Below are positions 57,493 through 64,000 of a DNA stretch of 64,000 bases, in pieces. A model generated the notes under the pieces. It had not been told where the DNA came from and made no database searches. It saw nothing but the letters and a program-made list of their open reading frames with translations. The stretch covers positions 62,001 through 126,000 of the forward strand of contig NZ_RRYH01000019.1 in the NCBI RefSeq assembly GCF_004010155.1, read 5' to 3'. Each line of letters opens with the position of its first letter. The first letter of the stretch is position 1. Position numbers and translations under genes: made by a program. This DNA is from Solirhodobacter olei. Its GTDB lineage: Bacteria > Pseudomonadota > Alphaproteobacteria > Rhodobacterales > Rhodobacteraceae.

Positions 57493-58839
57493 ATGACCCT
57501 TCGCAATGTGGCCCGGCTACCCGTCCATACCGGCCCCGCCGGCTGGAATGCGATCCTGCCGCCGGCCCCTGTTCTCCCCTCGCTGGCGGGCGAGGCTGGA
57601 TGCGATGTGGCCATCGTGGGGGCGGGTTTCGCCGGGCTTTCGGCGGCCCGCCATCTGCTGGCCGAGGCACCGGGGATTTCGGTCGCGGTGATCGAGGCCG
57701 GACGGGTGGCCGAAAGCTCGGCCGGGCGCAACTCCGGCTTCATGATCGACCTGCCGCACGAGCTGACCAGCTCCGACTATGCCGGCGCCGGAGAGGCCCA
57801 CGATCGGGTGCTGACACGGCTTAACCGGCAGGCCATCGACTTTGCGGAGAGCGTGGTGGCCGACTACGGCCTGCCGGCGGGTTTCTTCAAAAGGTCGGGC
57901 AAGATCAACGGCGCCGCCTCGACCGTGGGGGAGCAGGCCAACCGCAGCTACGCCGAGCATCTGCGCCAGATGGGCGAACCGCACGAGATGCTCGATGCGC
58001 AGGCGATGCGCGAAGTCACGGGCTCGGTCTACTACACCGGCGGCCTCTTTACCCCGGGCACCGCGCTGATCCAGCCCGCGGGTTACATCAGGGGCCTCGC
58101 CGGCGGCCTTGCCGCGCGCGGCGTCCGCATCTTCGAGGGCTCCCCGGTCACTGCCTTCGAGAGCGGCGGTGGAGGCTGGACCCTCACCACCCCGGCCGGG
58201 CGCATCCGCGCGGCGAGAGTGATCCTCGCCAACAACGGCCATCTTGAAAGCTTCGGCTTCAAGTCGGGCCGGCTGATGCACATCATGCTGAACGCCTGCA
58301 TGACGGCAGAGCTTCCGCCCGAGGCACTGCGCGCGCTCGGCGGACGGGAAAGCTGGGGCATCACCCCGTCCGACCCGATGGGAAGCACGGTCCGCCGGAT
58401 CTCCACCGCAGAGGGCGGCAACCGGATCGTCATCCGCCAGGGCGGCTATTACCGCCCCGGCATGCAGACCAGTGCCGCCGATCTGGCGCGCGTCGTGCAC
58501 GGCATGCGCCGGAAGTTCGACCGGCGCTTCCCGACCCTCAGGGGCATTCCGTTCGAGCACTCCTGGTCCGGCCACCTTTGCCTGTCGAAAAACGCCGTCT
58601 CGGTGATGCGCGAGCTCGAGCCGGGGCTCTACTCGGCTTGTGTCCAGAACGGGCTCGGCACCACCCGCGGCACGCTGACCGGGATCGGTGCGGCCGACCT
58701 CGCACTCAGGCACAATACGGAGATCACCCGCTTCTTCCTCGCAGAGGTCGAGCCAGCGCTGCTGCCGCCGCATCCGTTCGACACGATCGGCGCAAATGCC
58801 TATCTTCGCTGGAAGGAATGGCAGGCCAGGGCGGAATGA
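57493..58839 (+). CDS. FAD-dependent amine/imino acid oxidase, PuuB-like
   Basis: A 448-aa DAO-fold flavoenzyme with VAIVGAGFAGLSAARHL (about residues 37-53), GRNSGFMIDLPHEL, and a C-terminal SGHLCLSKNAVSVM and VQNGLGTTRGTLTG. The closest described group is gamma-glutamylputrescine oxidase PuuB, with D-hydroxyproline dehydrogenase-like enzymes next. It follows the aldehyde dehydrogenase by 8 nt. The order DapA-ALDH-oxidase-LysR suggests oxidation of an amine or cyclic imino acid to an imine, deamination, then aldehyde oxidation. Confidence 0.85.
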   Translation: MTLRNVARLPVHTGPAGWNAILPPAPVLPSLAGEAGCDVAIVGAGFAGLSAARHLLAEAPGISVAVIEAGRVAESSAGRNSGFMIDLPHELTSSDYAGAGEAHDRVLTRLNRQAIDFAESVVADYGLPAGFFKRSGKINGAASTVGEQANRSYAEHLRQMGEPHEMLDAQAMREVTGSVYYTGGLFTPGTALIQPAGYIRGLAGGLAARGVRIFEGSPVTAFESGGGGWTLTTPAGRIRAARVILANNGHLESFGFKSGRLMHIMLNACMTAELPPEALRALGGRESWGITPSDPMGSTVRRISTAEGGNRIVIRQGGYYRPGMQTSAADLARVVHGMRRKFDRRFPTLRGIPFEHSWSGHLCLSKNAVSVMRELEPGLYSACVQNGLGTTRGTLTGIGAADLALRHNTEITRFFLAEVEPALLPPHPFDTIGANAYLRWKEWQARAE

Positions 58840-58843
58840 GCGC

Positions 58844-59779
58844 ATGAGACCCGTTCGCCGAAGACATCTTCCCTCCCTCGGCGCGCTTGCGACCTTCGAG
58901 GTCGCCGCCAAGCACCTCAGCTTCACGCTGGCGGCGAAGGAGCTGAACATCACCCAAGGCGCGGTCAGCCAGCAGATCCGGCTGCTGGAGACGGCGTTCG
59001 AGGTGCCGCTGTTTGTCCGCAAGCATAATGCGCTGGAGCTGACCGCGGCGGGGACCGACCTGTTTGAAGCGGTTTCGGCGGGGCTGGACACGATCAGTGG
59101 TGGCGTCGCCCTGCTTCGGCCGGACATCCAGCCGCAGGCCGTCACGATCTCGGCCACGGACGGAATGGCGGCCTTTTGGCTGAAGCCGCTGATCGATTCC
59201 TTCCGCGCAGAACATCCCTCGATTGGCTTCGTGATCCTCGCCTCCGACGAGGATGGGACGCTGCGCAACTACTCCGGTGTGGACATTGCGCTCCTCTGCG
59301 GCAACGAGCGCAGCGAGGTGGGGGAGGAGCTGCATTTCTTGTTTCCCGAGGAGGCCCAGCCTGTCTGCTCGCCTGACTACTTCGCCGCGCATGGCCCCTT
59401 CGAGACGCCACAGAGCCTGAATCAGGCCAATCTCCTGCATCTGCACGAACGCCACTGGAGTGCCGACGCGATCGGATGGCAGCCGCTCGGCTGGGAACAA
59501 TGGTTTCGCGCCCAGAATGCCCGGTGGGAGCGCGGCCCGTCGAGCCTGTCCACGAACAAGGTGGCCCTTCTGATCGAAGCCGCGCTTGCGGGAGAGGGTG
59601 TCATTCTGGGTTGGCGTCATATGATCCGACCAATGCTCGAGGACGGACGCCTCGTTGTGGCGCATCCGGCGCCCCTGACGGCAGGGCGGGGGAATTTCCT
59701 GCGCTGCCCCTCCATCGCCCTGCAGCGCCCGGCCGTCGCCCGGTTCGTGGACCATCTTCTGGGCTCCCTGGAGCAGTGA
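58844..59779 (+). CDS. LysR-family regulator
   Basis: The 311-aa protein has the helix-turn-helix LSFTLAAKELNITQGAVSQQ (about residues 22-41) and the effector domain opening VTISATDGMAAFWLKPLID. The ATG at 58844 is 4 nt after the oxidase stop, so the regulator is co-transcribed with the genes it probably controls. A fragment highly similar to its effector domain is stranded at 46310, which suggests duplication and decay of a related cluster. Confidence 0.88.
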   Translation: MRPVRRRHLPSLGALATFEVAAKHLSFTLAAKELNITQGAVSQQIRLLETAFEVPLFVRKHNALELTAAGTDLFEAVSAGLDTISGGVALLRPDIQPQAVTISATDGMAAFWLKPLIDSFRAEHPSIGFVILASDEDGTLRNYSGVDIALLCGNERSEVGEELHFLFPEEAQPVCSPDYFAAHGPFETPQSLNQANLLHLHERHWSADAIGWQPLGWEQWFRAQNARWERGPSSLSTNKVALLIEAALAGEGVILGWRHMIRPMLEDGRLVVAHPAPLTAGRGNFLRCPSIALQRPAVARFVDHLLGSLEQ

Positions 59780-60471
59780 AGGAGGGGGGAGCAGGCTGGG
59801 CTATCTCGCCAGGCCGAGCGTCGCCACCTTCAGGACTGTCGGCTTCGCCTGTAGAAGCTTGATGCTGCATACGAAGATCGCTCAGAATCTCACAGGAATT
59901 TATGGTGGTATGGCGACAGATTGGTCCGCCCAGCTCGACAGGTCGCGGATGCGGACGGGAGGGACCGAGGGCATTCGAGACGAATGGTAGTCCGGCCTGA
60001 AGTGGGCTGCGTCGCCGCGGGCGCTGATGCCGGACACAGCGTAGATGTGGCGGCGCAGTCGGTGCAGATCTCTGGCGTGTTTCGGCCGTGCTCTTCGGTT
60101 TCGAAATAATGTTGTCGCCGGAACTCCGCTCTGATGCCGTTACAGTCGGTAGAGCAGCCCAACAGTGGCTGATGGACGTAGAAGTGCAATGCGCGCAACT
60201 CAGGGAAGGTTTCTGCCATGACCCAGTTCTGCAAGATCCGTGATCGCTTCTTCTCCGAGGATCGTCCCTTGGCGAGCTATAACGGCCAATGTTTTAGAAA
60301 GAAACGAAGGGGTTATGTACTCTGAGGGGCAGTAATCACTGAGCCCAGTAGGCCTGAGCCTGACCTGCGCAAGCCCAATTGCTTGATCCACTTGGTTTCG
60401 CCAGACTGAGGCTCACGCGGGCGCTTTCGCCGACGCCTTGGAACATCGTCGACGTGGGGGAGGGGAGCCGA
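59780..60471. other. 692-bp region without a secure gene
   Basis: No family is recognised on either strand. Open stretches include a 35-codon plus-strand frame at 60218 (MTQFCKIRDRFFSEDRPLAS) and a leftward frame ending at 59890, both without family similarity. The right end provides the GGGGGAGGGGAGCCGA ribosome site of dadA. Confidence 0.5.
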
Positions 60472-61740
60472 ATGAGAGTGGTTGTCATGGGCGCGGGCGT
60501 CGTCGGTGTCACGACCGCCTGGTATCTCGCTCGCCAAGGCGCCGAGGTTATCGTCCTCGACCGGCAGCAGGGTCCCGGCCTTGAGACCTCTTACGCCAAC
60601 GCGGGTGAGCTCTCTTACGGGATGACATCGCCATGGGCCGCGCCCGGCATCCCGATGAAGGCGGTGAAGTGGCTCTTCATGAAGCGGCGGCCGCTCTTCA
60701 TCTGGCCGCTGATCAGCCCGACCATGTGGGTCTGGGGTGCGCGGATGTTGGCAAACTGCAATGCTGAGAGCTACCGGCTGAACAAGTCACGCATGGTGCG
60801 CATCTCGAACTATTCGCGCGACGTGCTGCCCGACCTGATTGCCGAAACCGGCATCGACTACGACGGGCGAGAGCGGGGCACGCTGCAACTGTTCCGAACC
60901 GAGAAGCAACTGAAAGGCTCGAAGGCAGATCAGGAGGTGCTGGCCGAATTCGATAGCCCGTTCGAACTTCTCGACCGCGACGGCTGCATCGCCGCCGAGC
61001 CGGCACTCGCCCGGGTGCGCGACAAGTTCGTCGGAGGCCTGCGCCTGACCGCCGACCGCACTGGGGACTGCCGCAAGTTCACGATGGCACTGGCCGAGAA
61101 GGCTGCGGAACTAGGTGTGATCTTCCACTATGGTCAGACGATCCGCGCCATCGCGATCGAGAATGGCCGCGTGGCCGGCATCGACACCGATCCGATCGGG
61201 CGCGTCACGGGCGATGCCTATGTTTGTGCGCTCGGCTCATACGGTCCGAGGGTCCTGAACCCGATCGGCATTCGCCTGCCGGTATACCCAGTGAAGGGCT
61301 ATTCGGTCACCCTGCCCGTGATCGATGACGCTGGCGCCCCGCAATCCACCGTCATGGACGAGACCCACAAGGTTGCGATCACCCGCCTCGGCGATCGTAT
61401 CCGGGTCGCGGGCCAAGCCGAGATAGCCGGCTATTCCGGCCGTCTTGGCCCACACGCAACGGATACCGTCCGATATGTCGTCAATGATCTCTTCCCCGAT
61501 GGTGGCGACCTCACCCGCGCGGAGGGCTGGACAGGCCTTCGGCCGATGACGCCGGACGGCACACCAGTTCTCGGTCCAACGGATTATCCCAACCTCTTTT
61601 TGAACACTGGACACGGCACACTGGGTTGGACGATGTCAGCCGGATCGGGACGGCTGGTTGCCGATCTTGTTCTCGGCCGCTCGCCGGAAATCCCGATCGA
61701 TGGGCTGACGGCGGCGCGATACCGCGGAAGAAAGACATGA
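60472..61740 (+). CDS. dadA: D-amino acid dehydrogenase, DadA-type
   Basis: A 422-aa FAD enzyme with GAGVVGVTTAWYLA at residues 7-20, SYANAGELSYGMTSPWAAPG (family signature), and the C-terminal GWTGLRPMTPDGTPVLGPT and NTGHGTLGWTMSAGSG. It oxidises D-amino acids at the inner face of the membrane and passes electrons to the quinone pool. The frame is open to 60379, but the ATG at 60472 has a strong ribosome site. D-alanine is the usual substrate. In this setting D-hydroxyproline or another D-imino acid is possible. Confidence 0.9.
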   Translation: MRVVVMGAGVVGVTTAWYLARQGAEVIVLDRQQGPGLETSYANAGELSYGMTSPWAAPGIPMKAVKWLFMKRRPLFIWPLISPTMWVWGARMLANCNAESYRLNKSRMVRISNYSRDVLPDLIAETGIDYDGRERGTLQLFRTEKQLKGSKADQEVLAEFDSPFELLDRDGCIAAEPALARVRDKFVGGLRLTADRTGDCRKFTMALAEKAAELGVIFHYGQTIRAIAIENGRVAGIDTDPIGRVTGDAYVCALGSYGPRVLNPIGIRLPVYPVKGYSVTLPVIDDAGAPQSTVMDETHKVAITRLGDRIRVAGQAEIAGYSGRLGPHATDTVRYVVNDLFPDGGDLTRAEGWTGLRPMTPDGTPVLGPTDYPNLFLNTGHGTLGWTMSAGSGRLVADLVLGRSPEIPIDGLTAARYRGRKT

Positions 61741-62028
61741 TCTAGGGTCGGAGCGGAGCCTCTTTGATACAGCAGCATGCACTGGTGCTTCGCCTGGACA
61801 TTCAGGGTAGCTCTGGCGGCAAAGATCCATTCCGACCGTCCTCTGCACTAACTCGCGGTAACGCCGACGCGGACGACGCGAACGTTTGCGACGTTGCCCG
61901 CCCAAGACCCCCAGGCGCGAGCCGCCACCGCGACCCTTACGCGAGCCGCGCGACAAGTCTTGCGCCCGTCGGGTTGGGCATCGAGCCGGAGAGGTGGAAA
62001 GTTCCGCCGAGGATGCCTACAACGCGGC

Positions 62029-63189
62029 ATGCTCGCTGACGAAGCCCGCCGGATCCGAGAGATCGCTGCGAAGGACACCGCATTCCAGGGGGTCGCCGCG
62101 GCTGACCTCGATGCGGCCGAGGCGCGTCTTGCCCAAGCAGCCACAATAGACGGTTTCCGGCTGGAAGCGATGCGAACGCTGGCGCTCGGCCGGAATGGCC
62201 ACAGCCGCGCCATTGCGAATGGCGCTGTCCGAGTGGCGCCTATACGCCTGGTGTGGCTGGCAGACGGGCCCTGCCTCGTCGAGGGACCTCAAGCGGGCGC
62301 GCGGCTTCTTGCGGTGAACGGCATATCGGTCGCGGATATCTTCGCCAGGCTGCGCCCCTACCTTGCCGGCACGGATCAGAGGGCGCGGGCGCTGGCCGGG
62401 TTCATGTTGGCCTGGACGCCGGCTGTCGCGCTGGCAACAGGCGTGCCGACTGCCCCGGTCTACCGCTTTGCGACCGTCGGCGGGGACCGGGTTGAGCTCG
62501 CCGCTGCCGATACGGTCCCGGCGGAGTCGCTCTATCCCGTGTGGGAGCGCGGAGTGGCAGACTGCCTGATCGCCCGCCAAGGGATCACCGATGGCGGCGA
62601 GGCAAGGCGCGGGACCTTCCTCCGTCAGCTTGCAGGGCAAGTCCCCTATGTCCGGATCGGCGATCTCAGCGCCGCTCCGCCCCCGGTGACGGCGGCACAA
62701 CTCGCGGCCATCGCGACGGAGATCCGGGGTGCCCGCCGTCTCGTGGTCGATCTGCGCGGGAATCCGGGCGGCGACTTCTTCGGTGCTGCCGCCTTCGCGC
62801 GCAACCTGCCGGAGGTCGCTCCCGGGGCGGCACTCGCGGTGTTGGTCGACAAGTTCACCTTCTCTGCGGCGCTCGTCGCCGCGGCGCTGCTGAAGTTCCA
62901 CGCGGGCGGTAGTCTCGTCGGCGAAGAGATGGGAGACGCGGCCGCCTTTCACGCCGAGGGCGGCACCGAGGTATTGCCCCAGTCCGGCCTCTCGATCCGC
63001 TATTCGGACGGCTGGCACGATTGGGCCGAAGGCAAGGCCGACGCCGTTTTGACGCCGCCGGAGATTGCGCGCGAGATGGTACCGGCCGGGTCGCTTGCGC
63101 CCGACCTGGTCGCTTCACCGACCGGCGCCGATCTCGCCGCTGGCCGCGACACGACGCTTGCTGCGGCGCTCGCGATGGTCCGAGGTTAG
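62029..63189 (+). CDS. S41-like peptidase-fold protein
   Basis: The 386-aa product contains LVVDLRGNPGGDFFGAAAFA and VLVDKFTFSAALVAAALL, the strand-loop and Ser-containing helix of S41 (tail-specific protease-like) proteins, with GGSLVGEEMGD after it. An N-terminal helical region and a PDZ-like segment (ARLLAVNGISVADIF, about residues 90-105) precede it. The chosen ATG at 62029 lacks a clear ribosome site, and the frame is open to 61894 with unlikely composition. A different frame just upstream (RATSLAPVGLGIEPERW) looks more coding, so the N-terminus may be frameshifted. Signal peptide not evident. Confidence 0.7.
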   Translation: MLADEARRIREIAAKDTAFQGVAAADLDAAEARLAQAATIDGFRLEAMRTLALGRNGHSRAIANGAVRVAPIRLVWLADGPCLVEGPQAGARLLAVNGISVADIFARLRPYLAGTDQRARALAGFMLAWTPAVALATGVPTAPVYRFATVGGDRVELAAADTVPAESLYPVWERGVADCLIARQGITDGGEARRGTFLRQLAGQVPYVRIGDLSAAPPPVTAAQLAAIATEIRGARRLVVDLRGNPGGDFFGAAAFARNLPEVAPGAALAVLVDKFTFSAALVAAALLKFHAGGSLVGEEMGDAAAFHAEGGTEVLPQSGLSIRYSDGWHDWAEGKADAVLTPPEIAREMVPAGSLAPDLVASPTGADLAAGRDTTLAAALAMVRG

Positions 63190-63445
63190 CGCTGGAGGGC
63201 ACCTCCCTGTCCGGCCGTCGCGGCCGCAAACCGGCTGTTCATCCGGACCACAGCGAAATCTTCCTTCCCGCCCCGTTGTGACTGGGTCAACGGTATGGGG
63301 GAACGGCCGCGGTGCACCCCGATCCCTGCCGTTCAAGGCCGCGGGTTCCATGCCTCGAAACCTGTGATTGCCAGGATCATCCGTCACTGTTCACGGTGCG
63401 GACAAAGCCGGCCCCGGATGCTATGAGGCTTTTTCAGGGGACTCG
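63190..63445. other. Intergenic stretch before the P-loop gene
   Basis: These 256 bp hold no recognised gene. The region ends with the ribosome site CAGGGGACTCG of the next gene. Confidence 0.4.
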
Positions 63446-63970
63446 ATGAAGCCGATGCAGAAATCTGTATTCCTGTTCGATGGCGCAATCGGCGTCGGCA
63501 AGTCCACTCTGGGACGGTCTGTAGCAGCGAAACTGGGTTTCGGCTTCATTGACGGGGACGATCTTTCCGGCCCTGGGCATTGGTTTTGTTCGAGTCTGGC
63601 AACTAGTCGAAAAATCGTCGGAGCGAGTGTGAAGGCCTTGAGTGGGCGTGCGGGGGTGATCGTCGCCTATCCGGTGCGCTGCACGAATTGGCTGTTCTTC
63701 CTTCGAACCTTCGAGCGAATGGGTATCTCATGCCATTGCATCGGCCTGGTTGCCGACAGCGGCGCGATCGAGAGCCGAGATCGGAGGCTGAGCACCGGCG
63801 AGTGTGCCCGAAGCCGGGAAATGATCAGCCAAGGATACGGTCGAAGACGCTTTAGCGACCTCATCCTCCGCACCGATGATGCGGATTTCGAGGCGACCTG
63901 CGAGCACCTGGCTGAAATTGTTCGTCAGTTATCTGTTGGCCTCTATGGGCCTCGTCGCTGCCGTTCGTAA
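63446..63970 (+). CDS. Small P-loop kinase-like protein
   Basis: A 174-aa nucleotide-binding protein with Walker A GAIGVGKSTLG (about residues 14-24) and FGFIDGDDLSGPGHW immediately after, an arrangement like shikimate or gluconate kinases, where the Asp pair contacts metal and substrate. The late region has RDRRLSTGECARSREM, resembling a lid/arginine segment. No specific family is recognised. The ATG at 63446 follows AGGGG; the open frame upstream to 63368 lacks a ribosome site. It lies alone at the right edge of the window. Confidence 0.65.
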   Translation: MKPMQKSVFLFDGAIGVGKSTLGRSVAAKLGFGFIDGDDLSGPGHWFCSSLATSRKIVGASVKALSGRAGVIVAYPVRCTNWLFFLRTFERMGISCHCIGLVADSGAIESRDRRLSTGECARSREMISQGYGRRRFSDLILRTDDADFEATCEHLAEIVRQLSVGLYGPRRCRS

Positions 63971-64000
63971 TACCATCCCTGACGGCCGCAAAGCGCCCTC

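Noticed and set aside
54971-57670. A 899-codon open frame on the minus strand
   Set aside because: It is antisense to the DapA-like and aldehyde dehydrogenase genes. Its composition (His/Arg/Asp-rich, no domains) is typical of high-GC shadow frames, and the plus-strand genes have clear motifs and ribosome sites.
60200-60470. Possible riboswitch upstream of the D-amino acid dehydrogenase
   Set aside because: No recognisable aptamer core or terminator stem was found by eye; a covariance-model search would be needed and nothing visible favours it.

Overview
The window looks like part of a high-GC alphaproteobacterial replicon, most likely from the Rhodobacterales. The reasons are the dense tightly overlapping operons, a psd-pssA-pmtA phosphatidylcholine cassette, a TRAP-fed uronate locus, a heterotetrameric sarcosine oxidase operon and rhizobial-type moc-like genes. 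No rRNA, confident tRNA, CRISPR array, phage structural gene or replication origin was seen. The species cannot be named from the sequence alone.

Region 1 (1-22160) is amine and cyclic-amide catabolism. A leftward operon holds a hydantoinase/dihydropyrimidinase, a beta-keto acid cleavage enzyme (BKACE) and an N-carbamoyl amino acid hydrolase that runs off the left edge. Next come a divergent PuuE-like deacetylase, a lone Tat-exported peptide/opine-type binding protein, an NAD-dependent epimerase, a dimethylglycine dehydrogenase-like flavoprotein and a HisC-like aminotransferase. An eight-gene leftward operon (21097 to 11397) follows: MmgE/PrpD protein, soxB, soxD, soxA, soxG, DapA-like lyase, D-2-hydroxyacid dehydrogenase and a non-pyrrolysine MttB-type methyltransferase. 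A divergent LysR gene faces it. The set suggests stepwise N-demethylation of an N-methylated amino acid or betaine, with the methyl carbons going to tetrahydrofolate; the substrate is unknown.

Region 2 (22340-38680) is mixed. It has a CPA1 antiporter with a cyclic-nucleotide-binding tail, a self-inhibited Fic protein with an operator-like palindrome at its start codon, and a MarR gene beside an ABC-2 exporter. It also has a frameshifted amine oxidase, an iron/AfuA-type ABC importer, a single-domain response regulator and psd-pssA-pmtA. IS110, IS630, tyrosine-recombinase, IS66 and alpha/beta-hydrolase remnants lie between them.

Region 3 (39251-45372) is a leftward seven-gene operon resembling rhizopine (moc) catabolism: a sterol-desaturase-like di-iron oxygenase, a MocA-type dehydrogenase, two TIM-barrel isomerases, a MocD-like desaturase-fold oxygenase, a MocE-like Rieske ferredoxin and a PanB homologue. 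A graveyard of broken genes follows (45446-46650: IS630, LysR, ectoine-type aspartokinase).

Region 4 (46706-54323) is a nearly complete oxidative uronate pathway: galactarolactone isomerase, galactarolactone cycloisomerase, KdgD, a GntR regulator, TRAP transporter dctPQM and uronate dehydrogenase. The divergent halves have visible sigma70-like promoters and share an operator-like motif. The last enzyme, 2-oxoglutarate semialdehyde dehydrogenase, is not evident in this locus.

Region 5 (54578-64000) starts with an IS6-family pseudogene. A DapA-like lyase, PuuC-like aldehyde dehydrogenase, PuuB-like oxidase and LysR gene follow, then a DadA-type D-amino acid dehydrogenase, an S41-like protease-fold protein and a small P-loop kinase-like protein.
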